The translations under genes and the position numbers were made by a program. The notes below the pieces were generated by a model, which saw only the letters and a list, made by a program, of their open reading frames with translations, had not been told where the DNA came from and ran no database searches. A DNA stretch of 64,000 nucleotides from Bacteroides cutis (lineage in GTDB: Bacteria; Bacteroidota; Bacteroidia; Bacteroidales; Bacteroidaceae): the NCBI RefSeq assembly GCF_900241005.1, contig NZ_OEST01000009.1:1-64000 (forward strand), given 5' to 3'. Shown in pieces: positions 34,784 to 43,634 of the stretch; position 1 is the stretch's first letter, and each line of letters starts with the position of its first letter.

Positions 34784-36157
34784 TCATTTTCCATAGATTT
34801 TCATTTCACCGCAGTTCCAGTAAGAACCAGTAAGGCAATTACCGGCTTTACTCTTCGTAACCGCAACACGAACATAAGTGAAAGATGTTCCTGAAGAGAA
34901 TACTCCGGAAGCATACTCTTCGTCACCTTTCGTCAACGTTGAGGTCGCAGTACCTAATTTGGTCCATGTACTACCATCATTTCCTACATAAATATCGGTA
35001 GATACAGGTGCACCATTCGCATTTTCAAAGCGTGTCCAAAGGTTATAAGCAAAGTGATTGATGGCACTGTTCAGATGGAAGTCGATGTATTGTCCATAAA
35101 CAGGATCAAAAACAGAACCAGAATAATTACCATGCCAATGTTTATTGGAAGCCCTACCATCGAACAAACCGGTCAAACCTGTACCGTCACCCTCGACTGT
35201 TGCATTAGAAGACAACATATCCAACGACAAGTTTATTTCATTCAATGAACTTCTCAGTACCGTATAATTTACACCTACAATGCATGTGGCACTTACGGCA
35301 TCTATCTCAAAGTTTTCATTGGAAATACTCTTGATACGTAATGGTAACGCCTGACGTCCCCAGGACAATTTAGATTTATCAATAGAGATATTGACTGTTG
35401 CCGAATTTGTACCGGCGGTAAATGCAGCCGCTTCTATTTTATAAGCTCCTTGTGTCAACATATTCAGACTCTCGGCATTATCTGTATTATATTGCGTCAA
35501 TACATCTTCGTCTACTTCAACTACAAAATCAAAGTTCCACTGATTATTTATTGGCATTACAACTTTCTGTTGAATCGTAACAGTACCACTATTATCGGTG
35601 ATATCCTCAGTCGCAATATACCCAGTATTTTCAAAACCGATAGTCGGTGTCAAAACCTTCACAACATGGAGAAAAGCATATTTCTTTTCCGCATTTATCG
35701 AATCGGGACTATTCACCAGTTCAAAAGGGATTACAAAGGTACTATTTTCATCCAGATAGTTTTCTACACTTTCCGGTGAAATAGACACATCTACCGTCTT
35801 ATACAAGTCGGATGTACCAAAGTTCAAATCGGATGTATCAATTGTATAACAATCTGCCGGAATCATCTTATAGTTAGTGCCTTCCGCAGCATTATAAGCG
35901 ACCAATTCTGCATCGTCCATTACTTTGGCACTCACACTGGTAGTAGCTCCCAATTCGGAACCCGCTTTAACGACTGCCAACCGGTAATTTGTTTCTTCCC
36001 CTGTCTTATATAGAGTCATACTTATGGCACCACTATCCCTAAAGTAAAGAATTGTACTGAAATCACTCAGAAATTCATCTTTTCCATCCTCGCAGGCACT
36101 CTGTGTAAACAATAAAGACACAGCCAAGAGGAGATAATAACATATATATTTTTTCAT
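34784..36157 (-). CDS. DUF1735 / discoidin-like surface glycan-binding lipoprotein
   Basis: This 457-aa lipoprotein has a leader ending LLFTQSAC. Residues about 30-170 and 175-300 look like two DUF1735 beta-sandwich repeats (VVKAGSELGATTSVSAKVMD; QQKVVMPINNQWNFDFVVE, each shown in part). The last 150 residues resemble an F5/8 type C (discoidin) module, with DGRASNKHWHGNYSG and the YVRVAVTKSKAGNC strand. Such proteins follow susD in many utilisation loci and bind the target glycan at the surface. It lies 50 bases after susD. Ligand unknown, but the M60 neighbour points to glycoproteins. Confidence 0.86.
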   Translation of the reverse strand: MKKYICYYLLLAVSLLFTQSACEDGKDEFLSDFSTILYFRDSGAISMTLYKTGEETNYRLAVVKAGSELGATTSVSAKVMDDAELVAYNAAEGTNYKMIPADCYTIDTSDLNFGTSDLYKTVDVSISPESVENYLDENSTFVIPFELVNSPDSINAEKKYAFLHVVKVLTPTIGFENTGYIATEDITDNSGTVTIQQKVVMPINNQWNFDFVVEVDEDVLTQYNTDNAESLNMLTQGAYKIEAAAFTAGTNSATVNISIDKSKLSWGRQALPLRIKSISNENFEIDAVSATCIVGVNYTVLRSSLNEINLSLDMLSSNATVEGDGTGLTGLFDGRASNKHWHGNYSGSVFDPVYGQYIDFHLNSAINHFAYNLWTRFENANGAPVSTDIYVGNDGSTWTKLGTATSTLTKGDEEYASGVFSSGTSFTYVRVAVTKSKAGNCLTGSYWNCGEMKIYGK

Positions 36158-36207
36158 ATAAACTATTCGTTTATCGTTTGATTTAAATTCTTAAAATACC
36201 ACTCCTA

Positions 36208-38115
36208 TTACCATCCATAGTTTTGCGTAAGCAACTTATTACGGTCCAACTCTCTTTGTGAGAACGGATAGAGGTAATGATTCTTCTTGAACACACGGGT
36301 TTCAAAAACAGTACGTTCCCAGTAACCGTCCGGAGTTACAGAAGTATCACCTGCCGGCTGAGGAAAACTTGTATTCATGCCATACATAGGACCACCATCT
36401 GTTTCCTCGGCAATCATCCACGTACGAGTATCAAAGTAGCGATGGCTTTCAAAAGCAAGTTCCACACGGCGTTCCTTACGGCAAAGCTCTATCAATTCGT
36501 CAGCAGTGGCGTTGGGATAAATATCGGTAATAGGATCCAATCCGACACGGTCACGTAAGTCGGCCCATACTTCCAGTGCTTTGGCGCGATATCCATCGGG
36601 TAAGGCAACTCCTCTCTTCTCGCATTCAAACACGGCTTCTATGAAATTCAGATACATTTCCGCCAAACGGAATACAGGGAAAGTAACATTACCCCAAGTT
36701 CCGGAAGTAGAATTCAGTTTATGATCATAGAAACGGTTAATCAAATATCCACTCTTTGTAAAGTCGTGGCTCTTGTTTCCATTTCCACCTTTAGCAAAAG
36801 AAGTAACTGCCCAACCATCGGGATATGCCCATCCGGTACCACCAAAAAATACTGATACATAAAAGCGCGGCTCACGATCTTTATACATATTAGGCGCATT
36901 GATAGCAAAATCACCGTAAGCACTCCATCCATGCAAAGGATATGTCCAATCGCTTTTTTGTAATTCCGTTTCCGCATTGTACCCCGATTGCGGATCAACG
37001 ATAGGAGTACCGTCCGCCTCATACCCTGTGATGGGATAACGTCCGTTACTCATGGCGTAAGCATCCACTTGTTGTTGCGTAGGTCCAACTGCACCATAAG
37101 CGGTTCCCGGTACACTGGTCGGTGTTACATTTACCGCCAGATAGAAACGATTTTTATATCCATCCGTCCAAATCAGTTCATCATTCCAAAGCTCACCCAG
37201 TATACCGTTATAATTTTCATAAGGATCATTGTTTTTAGACCGGTACAGTTTATAGTTAGGCATATCTATCACCTTTTTAGCAGCTTTAGCCGCTTCGAGC
37301 CACTTGTTGGCATCATAAGTTTGCGGGAAAAGGTTGACACCTGACAATTCCGGAAAATCGGCAGTCACCGGATTTTTCACACCGCTGTAAAGTGTGTTAC
37401 CATTGAACAAATCACGGGCAGAATAAAGTAACAGACGGGAAATCACCGCATAACAAGTTCCTTTCGTAGCCAATCCATATTCAGCAGCTTCAAACTGTGT
37501 TTTCACAGCATCGCTCTCGGCACAAGCCGTCATTTCGCTTACTACATAATCCACACATTCATCCCAAGTGTTACGCGGGCGATATAAATCTTCCGTACTA
37601 GCCGTAAAGTCAAGCAATTCATCACCCAGCAAGAATACAGGTCCATAATCACGCATCATACAGAAATAATAGAAAGCGCGGGCAAATTTCGCCTGATAAT
37701 AATACATGTCCAAATCCGCCTTGTTTGCCAAAGGATCGGAACAAGAATATACATTCTGCATGAAGATATTACATTCACGAATACCTTTATAATAACTGGC
37801 CATTTTATAATAAGGAACATTAGAAGCATTCCATGATCCAAAATTAATGTAACGATACTGGCGGTCATAAGCGATGGTACACTCATCCGAAGCTCCTAAA
37901 TAAGGATCGTAGTCACCACAATACGTACTACGGGGTTGAGGTAAGAACGACATAGCGTTCAACCAATATTGCTTAACCGTATTTCTTGACTGCCATATCT
38001 TCTCAAAAGTCATTTTCTCATCTTCCTGCCTATCCAGAAAATCATCGCAAGAAGAAAGTATGAAGCTTCCGGCAGCGAAACATAAAAGCAAAAGGGATTT
38101 TATTTGAGTTTTCAT
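36208..38115 (-). CDS. SusD/RagB-family surface lipoprotein
   Basis: This 635-aa outer-membrane lipoprotein with lipobox leader (AGSFILSSC) and mature start DDFLDRQEDEKMTFEKIW is typical of SusD. TPR-like helices (YYYQAKFARAFYYFCMMRDYG in part) and the C-terminal ELCRKERRVELAFESHRYFD segment are clear family marks. It is larger than the SusD at 3245 (527 aa) and of a different subfamily, the kind seen in mucin-type loci. It lies 22 bases after susC and forms the lid of that transporter. Confidence 0.94.
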   Translation of the reverse strand: MKTQIKSLLLLCFAAGSFILSSCDDFLDRQEDEKMTFEKIWQSRNTVKQYWLNAMSFLPQPRSTYCGDYDPYLGASDECTIAYDRQYRYINFGSWNASNVPYYKMASYYKGIRECNIFMQNVYSCSDPLANKADLDMYYYQAKFARAFYYFCMMRDYGPVFLLGDELLDFTASTEDLYRPRNTWDECVDYVVSEMTACAESDAVKTQFEAAEYGLATKGTCYAVISRLLLYSARDLFNGNTLYSGVKNPVTADFPELSGVNLFPQTYDANKWLEAAKAAKKVIDMPNYKLYRSKNNDPYENYNGILGELWNDELIWTDGYKNRFYLAVNVTPTSVPGTAYGAVGPTQQQVDAYAMSNGRYPITGYEADGTPIVDPQSGYNAETELQKSDWTYPLHGWSAYGDFAINAPNMYKDREPRFYVSVFFGGTGWAYPDGWAVTSFAKGGNGNKSHDFTKSGYLINRFYDHKLNSTSGTWGNVTFPVFRLAEMYLNFIEAVFECEKRGVALPDGYRAKALEVWADLRDRVGLDPITDIYPNATADELIELCRKERRVELAFESHRYFDTRTWMIAEETDGGPMYGMNTSFPQPAGDTSVTPDGYWERTVFETRVFKKNHYLYPFSQRELDRNKLLTQNYGW

Positions 38116-38137
38116 AAAATTCTTATTTAATTAAAGT

Positions 38138-41100
38138 TTAGAAATTAGCATTGAACCCTACGGAGAATACACGATTGAGCGGATATCCCGAACCATCGGC
38201 ATAATTTTTATTCTTTTCAGGATCCCACAGTTTGAACGGGCTGAATTCCAACAGATTGTTACCTGCCACATAAAAACGGAGTGCCTTAATGAAAGACTTT
38301 CCAAGTATACTCTTGGGCAAAGAATAACCTATTTCCAGACTCTTCAGACGCATGAACGAGCCGTCGCGTAACCACCAAGAAGAATCCTGGGAGTTATTGG
38401 AAGCACCCGGACCGCCACTACCGCCGCTAAGCCGTGGATAAATGGCATTGGCATTCTGTTCCGCCGTATTGGTAGACATCCATACTTTACCATATATATC
38501 TGAGTTCAAAGCCCCACGTTCAGCATTACCTGACGAGAACGGACTACGGATAGACGAACCGTTCAAATAGAAGCTGGTACGAGCCACTCCCTGGAAGAAC
38601 ACATTAAAGTCCCAGCCTTTCCACTGGGCTGTTGCACCAAAGCCATAAGTAATTTCCGGTAAATTAGTATACCCCAAAGCTACTTTATCCAAATCATCGA
38701 TTTTACCGTCACCATTTGTATCCTGATACTTAATATCACCCACGCGATATTCACCGTAATTCTGAACAGGGCTGTTGGCAATTTCTTCTTCACTTTCAAA
38801 TAATCCAAGAGCTACCAAACCGAAAGGTTGAAGATAACCGTCTGAACCGAAAGGCTTACCTATTTTATTTTGGTATTTATATTCCCAATCGGGCTCGTCA
38901 TTATTCTTTAATTTGTTACGATTGTAGGTAAAGTTTCCGCGGGCGGTAACCAATACGTCCTTAATCTGATGGGTATACTCAATGCTGGCATCAAATCCTT
39001 GATTTAATGTCTCTCCCACATTAACGTAAGGAACAGTAGATATACCTACAATGGCAGGTAATCCGGCACGTTGCAAGAAGATACCGACACGTTCTTCACG
39101 GAAATAATCGGCCTGTACTTTCACCTTGTTAAATAAGGAAAATTCAACACCGGCATTCAGTTTCTTGGCTTCTTCCCAAGAGACTGTCAGATTTTCCACC
39201 TCACCGGTAATAAGGCTGCTACCACCATTACCACCGGTATTACCATAGTTCCAACTACCTCCGGCCACAATACTCGACTCATAAGCCCATCTTCTGTTAC
39301 CCCCGATATTATCGTTACCTACCTTTCCGTAAGAACCTTTCAGCTTCAACATATCCACTACCTTAGTGACGGGTTCAAACCATTTTTCATTGGAAACCAT
39401 CCACCCCAAAGCAAATGCCGGGAAAAAGCCGAAACGATGACCACGGGCAAAGTTTTCAGAACCATTGTAACCCATATTCACTTCTGCAAAATAAGTATCG
39501 CGGAAGGCATAAGTAAGACGGCCAGCTATACCTTGGTTCTTATAAGGTAATGCGGCATCGCTACTACCGGCCTGAGTTTTTGTATGGATTTTATGATTGT
39601 AAAGAAACAAAGCTCCCACACGGTGCACGTCATTGAACAGACGGTTATAGTTCAACGAACCCTCTACGTAACGTGTCATGGTTCCATCACGTCCTATACC
39701 GAAAGCCAGATTTTCGCTACCGGTGTGTACAGGCACCTTAATACCATCCAGTTCATCATACCTCAAGGTACCGTCTTCATTACGTCCACGGGCATGATAG
39801 TAAGAGGAAGTCTTTGAGCGACGTTGTATTGTTGTATTCCAAGCATCCCAAGAAAACTTGATATTGGCGGTCAATCCCTCCAACGGTTTCCACAACGCAC
39901 CCAGATCCTGGGTAACACCGATAAGAGACTGTGCAGAGTTCCAGAACTGTTCGCGATATCCGGAATGCACCAACAGATTCCAAGGATTAAAACCGGAGTC
40001 GGTAGAAGGTCCCGAAAGCGTACCGTCAGAATATTCCACCGGATAAGCATTGGGTGAAGTCAGGAATGTGTATGACCAAATATCATTGTCATTGTCGCCG
40101 GCACCGGGGCCGAATGACTTCTCGTAAATATTCGCCAGATTGAAGTTCACCACCGTACTCTTAGTCAGGTTCAAGTCCACATTCGCACGGAAGTTGAATT
40201 TATTATAACGGATAGAAGAATCGTAACCATAAATATTTCCGGCATTCTTGAAAATAGAACTTTCGTTGTAGAACGAACCGGAGATATAATACTTCACAAT
40301 GTCGCTACCACCTGTAATATTCAATTTTACATTCTGATTGGCAGCCGTATTCTTGAACAAAGCATCAAACCAGTCTACATTAGGATAGAGATCCGGATCA
40401 CTTCCATCACGATATTTCTGTATTTCAGCCTGGGTATAATACTCTTTTCCGTAAGCCTCGTTATAAAGTTCAGCCCATTCTGCGGAACCCATCATTTGAG
40501 GTTTCTTGGTAGGCTGGGTAAAGCCGAATTCAGTACGCACATTAATCTGCGGTTTACCTACGGTACCTTTTTTGGTAGTAATCAATATAACGCCATTAGC
40601 ACCGCGTACACCATATACAGCCGAAGCCGAAGCATCTTTCAGAATGGAGAAAGCAGCGATATCATCGGTATCCACCAAGTCAAGGTCACGTTCAATACCG
40701 TCTACCAGAACCAGAGGAGTGGTGGTTCCCGTGAAGGAAGATACACCTCGGATATAGAAATCGGCAGCACTGTTCTTGCCCGGTTCTCCCGAACGGCTCA
40801 TAGAAACAATACCCGAAAGCTGTCCCGCCAGCGCATTTGAAATAGACGACCCCGGCACAGTCAACTTACTAACATCCAAAGTAGAGATAGCACCTACCAC
40901 ACTCTCTTTCTTTTGGCTACCATAACCAACGACCACAACTTCATCCAGCACTTCCGTATCAGGCATCAGCGTAATGTTTATTTGCTTTTGATTATTAACA
41001 GCCACTTCTTGCTTCTTATATCCGATATAAGAAAACTCCAATACGCCTCCTATACCTTCTATAGTAATACTATACTTACCGTTTATATCCGTAATAGCAC

Positions 41101-41332
41101 CTGTAGTACTATTTTTCAGATAAACAGTTGCTCCAATAGCCGGTTCATTAGTGTCACCAGTAATTACCGTACCGGTAATGGTCTGTTTCTTTTGCTGTTG
41201 CACTACTTCCACAGCATCCTTATCTGTCACATTAGCAAGGACAGTGACAGGCGTAAAGAAAGAAAGGAGTAAAAATGTCATCAAAGCCTTTGGCCTTGAG
41301 CATCGTTGTCCACAAACAATTCGTAAATTCAT
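38138..41332 (-). CDS. SusC/RagA-family TonB-linked outer-membrane receptor
   Basis: This full-length 1064-aa transporter has a signal peptide ending near VTVLA, then a carboxypeptidase-regulatory-like domain (about residues 50-125, ITGTVITGDTNEPAIGATV and LEFSYIGYKKQEVAV). A TonB box (VLDEVVVVGYGSQKK) and a plug with FYIRGVSSFTGTTTPLVLVD and ILKDASASAVYGVRGANGV follow, then the barrel. It is the first gene of the locus that continues with SusD, DUF1735 and M60. Its upstream region carries a candidate invertible segment (41445-42130), and no TAnnTTTG element facing the gene is visible in the present orientation. Confidence 0.95.
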   Translation of the reverse strand: MNLRIVCGQRCSRPKALMTFLLLSFFTPVTVLANVTDKDAVEVVQQQKKQTITGTVITGDTNEPAIGATVYLKNSTTGAITDINGKYSITIEGIGGVLEFSYIGYKKQEVAVNNQKQINITLMPDTEVLDEVVVVGYGSQKKESVVGAISTLDVSKLTVPGSSISNALAGQLSGIVSMSRSGEPGKNSAADFYIRGVSSFTGTTTPLVLVDGIERDLDLVDTDDIAAFSILKDASASAVYGVRGANGVILITTKKGTVGKPQINVRTEFGFTQPTKKPQMMGSAEWAELYNEAYGKEYYTQAEIQKYRDGSDPDLYPNVDWFDALFKNTAANQNVKLNITGGSDIVKYYISGSFYNESSIFKNAGNIYGYDSSIRYNKFNFRANVDLNLTKSTVVNFNLANIYEKSFGPGAGDNDNDIWSYTFLTSPNAYPVEYSDGTLSGPSTDSGFNPWNLLVHSGYREQFWNSAQSLIGVTQDLGALWKPLEGLTANIKFSWDAWNTTIQRRSKTSSYYHARGRNEDGTLRYDELDGIKVPVHTGSENLAFGIGRDGTMTRYVEGSLNYNRLFNDVHRVGALFLYNHKIHTKTQAGSSDAALPYKNQGIAGRLTYAFRDTYFAEVNMGYNGSENFARGHRFGFFPAFALGWMVSNEKWFEPVTKVVDMLKLKGSYGKVGNDNIGGNRRWAYESSIVAGGSWNYGNTGGNGGSSLITGEVENLTVSWEEAKKLNAGVEFSLFNKVKVQADYFREERVGIFLQRAGLPAIVGISTVPYVNVGETLNQGFDASIEYTHQIKDVLVTARGNFTYNRNKLKNNDEPDWEYKYQNKIGKPFGSDGYLQPFGLVALGLFESEEEIANSPVQNYGEYRVGDIKYQDTNGDGKIDDLDKVALGYTNLPEITYGFGATAQWKGWDFNVFFQGVARTSFYLNGSSIRSPFSSGNAERGALNSDIYGKVWMSTNTAEQNANAIYPRLSGGSGGPGASNNSQDSSWWLRDGSFMRLKSLEIGYSLPKSILGKSFIKALRFYVAGNNLLEFSPFKLWDPEKNKNYADGSGYPLNRVFSVGFNANF

Positions 41333-41444
41333 TTTAGGTCTGTTACATTAAATTAAACACATGTTTTAAGAAAAGATTTATTTTTCACAGTAAGAAAGCT
41401 CTTCATTCCATAAAATAATCATCTCAAGGAAAGAGAAGACATTT

Positions 41445-41463
41445 AAGTTCTCTTGGAACTTAT
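41445..41463 (+). repeat. Left inverted repeat of a candidate invertible promoter
   Basis: AAGTTCTCTTGGAACTTAT, 19 bases, is the exact reverse complement of 42112-42130. The repeat is itself a dyad (AAGTTC, five bases, GAACTT), like the paired half-sites of a recombinase core. It lies 113 bases upstream of the susC start. Confidence 0.75.
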
Positions 41464-42111
41464 AAACTTATTTTATCTTTTCTATCAGATATTCATGCAT
41501 TCTTCCTCTTACATACGATGATACATTGAATATAGTTACTTCACAAGAATACTTTATTTATGATATTACATTCGGGTATAAATCGAGTATCCGATTGGAC
41601 TTTATAAAGGAGAACGGTAATTCAGTCAATATAGGTTCGTAGTGAAGAAATACAGGCTATAATGTATCAACTATATAATTATCATCTCAATGAAAATATA
41701 TGCTAAAATAATTAATATTCTATAAGACTGATACTACTGTCCATCGGCATATGTATTTCTATAACAAAGAATATATCTACGGACTATTTATTAAATATTT
41801 CATATATAAAAGATATATTTATCGACAAACAAGAGATATATACCGATATTTTTGTATATTTCATAGATATATTACAAGAAAAATAAAGTATATATATTTA
41901 TATCCAAATCTTTTTAAATAGTTAAATAATATAAATACAGTAAGAATATGTTTATTTTCCTTTCATTATTTAACTGATCTTAATATATTTGTACCGCCTT
42001 AAAGTTCTAAATGCATTAGATATTTGAATAAATCAAAAGCCTATGAAGAATAATCTTAAAGAAAAACATTATCGGCATATTCCTTATGCCAAGTTTCCAA
42101 CCCTTAAGCTC
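41464..42111. promoter_or_regulatory. Candidate invertible promoter segment (648 bp)
   Basis: This AT-rich segment holds no gene and is bounded by the perfect 19-bp inverted repeat. It contains two plus-strand -7 words, TATTTTTG (41847-41854) and TATATTTG (41984-41991), both pointing away from susC as written. I find no CAAAnnTA pointing toward susC. After inversion the second would lie near 41584-41591 on the minus strand, about 250 bases before the susC start. A GGCATA/TATGCC hairpin lies at 42074-42090. In this orientation the locus would be predicted off. Confidence 0.6.
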
Positions 42112-42130
42112 ATAAGTTCCAAGAGAACTT
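42112..42130 (-). repeat. Right inverted repeat of a candidate invertible promoter
   Basis: This is the exact reverse complement of 41445-41463. It lies 111 bases before the radA start and upstream of radA's own -7 element, so inversion would not detach the radA promoter. Confidence 0.75.
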
Positions 42131-42205
42131 TGTTACATTTCCCCGCATGAGCTTCTTTTCAAAAAGTTTCTTTCCATTCTTCGTACCCTCTGCTATGAAA
42201 AATCG

Positions 42206-42213
42206 TACCTTTG
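42206..42213 (+). promoter_or_regulatory. -7 element of the radA promoter
   Basis: TACCTTTG matches the Bacteroides -7 consensus 28 bases before the radA ATG. No clear -33 element is seen. Confidence 0.6.
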
Positions 42214-42241
42214 GCAATCATTATTCAATGGATACTCAACT

Positions 42242-43609
42242 ATGGCTAAAGAAAAGACGGTTTATGTGTGCAGTAATTGCGGACAAGAATCTCCCAAATG
42301 GATAGGCAAATGCCCGTCATGTGGAGAGTGGAACACATATGTAGAAGAGATTGTACGAAAAGAGATAGTAACCAAACGCCCCATATCGGGTATAGAAACA
42401 GTTAAACCAAAGCCTGTAACATTCAATGAAATCATAGCTGATGAAGAACCGCGTATCAATCTGCATGACGCTGAACTGAACCGCGTACTGGGTGGCGGAT
42501 TGGTACAAGGTTCTTTGGTACTGATTGGTGGTGAACCGGGTATTGGAAAGTCGACTTTAGTACTACAAACCGTACTTCATATTCCTGAAAAACGTATTCT
42601 CTATATATCCGGTGAAGAAAGTGCCCGCCAGCTTAAATTGCGCGCCGATCGCCTGACAAACACCTCCAGTGACTGTCTCATTGTCTGTGAAACATCCCTC
42701 GAACAGATTTATGTGCATATCAAAAATACACATCCAGACTTGGTTATCATTGACTCCATCCAGACTATTTCCACTGAAACGCTCGAATCTTCTCCGGGCA
42801 GTATTGCCCAGGTCAGGGAATGCTCCGCCTCTATTCTCCGTTTTGCCAAAGAGACGCATATACCGGTCATTTTAATCGGACATATCAATAAAGAAGGTAG
42901 TATTGCCGGCCCTAAAGTACTGGAACATATTGTCGATACTGTTCTTCAGTTCGAAGGCGACCAACATTACATGTACCGCATTCTGCGCAGTATCAAGAAC
43001 CGCTTTGGAAGTACTGCGGAACTGGGTATTTATGAAATGCGACAAGACGGATTGCGACAAGTAAGTAATCCATCCGAACTTCTATTAAGTCAAGACCATG
43101 AAGGTATGAGCGGCGTAGCTATAGCTTCCGCTATTGAAGGCATCCGCCCATTCCTCATCGAAACGCAGGCACTGGTCAGCAGTGCAGTATACGGCAACCC
43201 GCAACGTTCTGCCACCGGTTTCGATATCCGTCGAATGAACATGTTACTGGCTGTACTGGAAAAGCGTGTAGGTTTTAAGCTTGCACAAAAAGACGTATTT
43301 CTCAATATTGCCGGAGGATTGAAAGTAAATGATCCCGCCATCGACCTTGCCGTCATCAGTGCTATCTTATCGAGTAATATGGATGCGGCAATAGAACCGG
43401 AAATATGTATGGCAGGAGAAATCGGCCTTTCAGGAGAAATCCGTCCGGTAAACCGCATTGAACAACGTATCGGTGAAGCGGAAAAACTCGGCTTCAAGCG
43501 GTTTATATTACCGAAGTATAATTTACAAGGGCTGAATAGCGCAAAATTAAAAATAGAGTTAGTACCGGTGCGGAAAGTAGAAGAAGCATTCAGAACACTA
43601 TTCGGATGA
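42242..43609 (+). CDS. radA: DNA repair protein RadA (Sms)
   Basis: RadA is a RecA-like ATPase and branch-migration helicase that processes recombination intermediates. The 455-aa protein has the N-terminal zinc finger (Cys10, Cys13, Cys24, Cys27), Walker A GGEPGIGKST and Walker B LVIIDSIQTIS. It also has the RadA-specific KNRFG motif and a C-terminal Lon-protease-like domain (GLKVNDPAIDLAVISAILSS), all complete. It is followed after 25 bases by an FAD-dependent oxidoreductase gene. Confidence 0.97.
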   Translation: MAKEKTVYVCSNCGQESPKWIGKCPSCGEWNTYVEEIVRKEIVTKRPISGIETVKPKPVTFNEIIADEEPRINLHDAELNRVLGGGLVQGSLVLIGGEPGIGKSTLVLQTVLHIPEKRILYISGEESARQLKLRADRLTNTSSDCLIVCETSLEQIYVHIKNTHPDLVIIDSIQTISTETLESSPGSIAQVRECSASILRFAKETHIPVILIGHINKEGSIAGPKVLEHIVDTVLQFEGDQHYMYRILRSIKNRFGSTAELGIYEMRQDGLRQVSNPSELLLSQDHEGMSGVAIASAIEGIRPFLIETQALVSSAVYGNPQRSATGFDIRRMNMLLAVLEKRVGFKLAQKDVFLNIAGGLKVNDPAIDLAVISAILSSNMDAAIEPEICMAGEIGLSGEIRPVNRIEQRIGEAEKLGFKRFILPKYNLQGLNSAKLKIELVPVRKVEEAFRTLFG

Positions 43610-43634
43610 TTTTTATCTCTAAAGACAAAGAACT

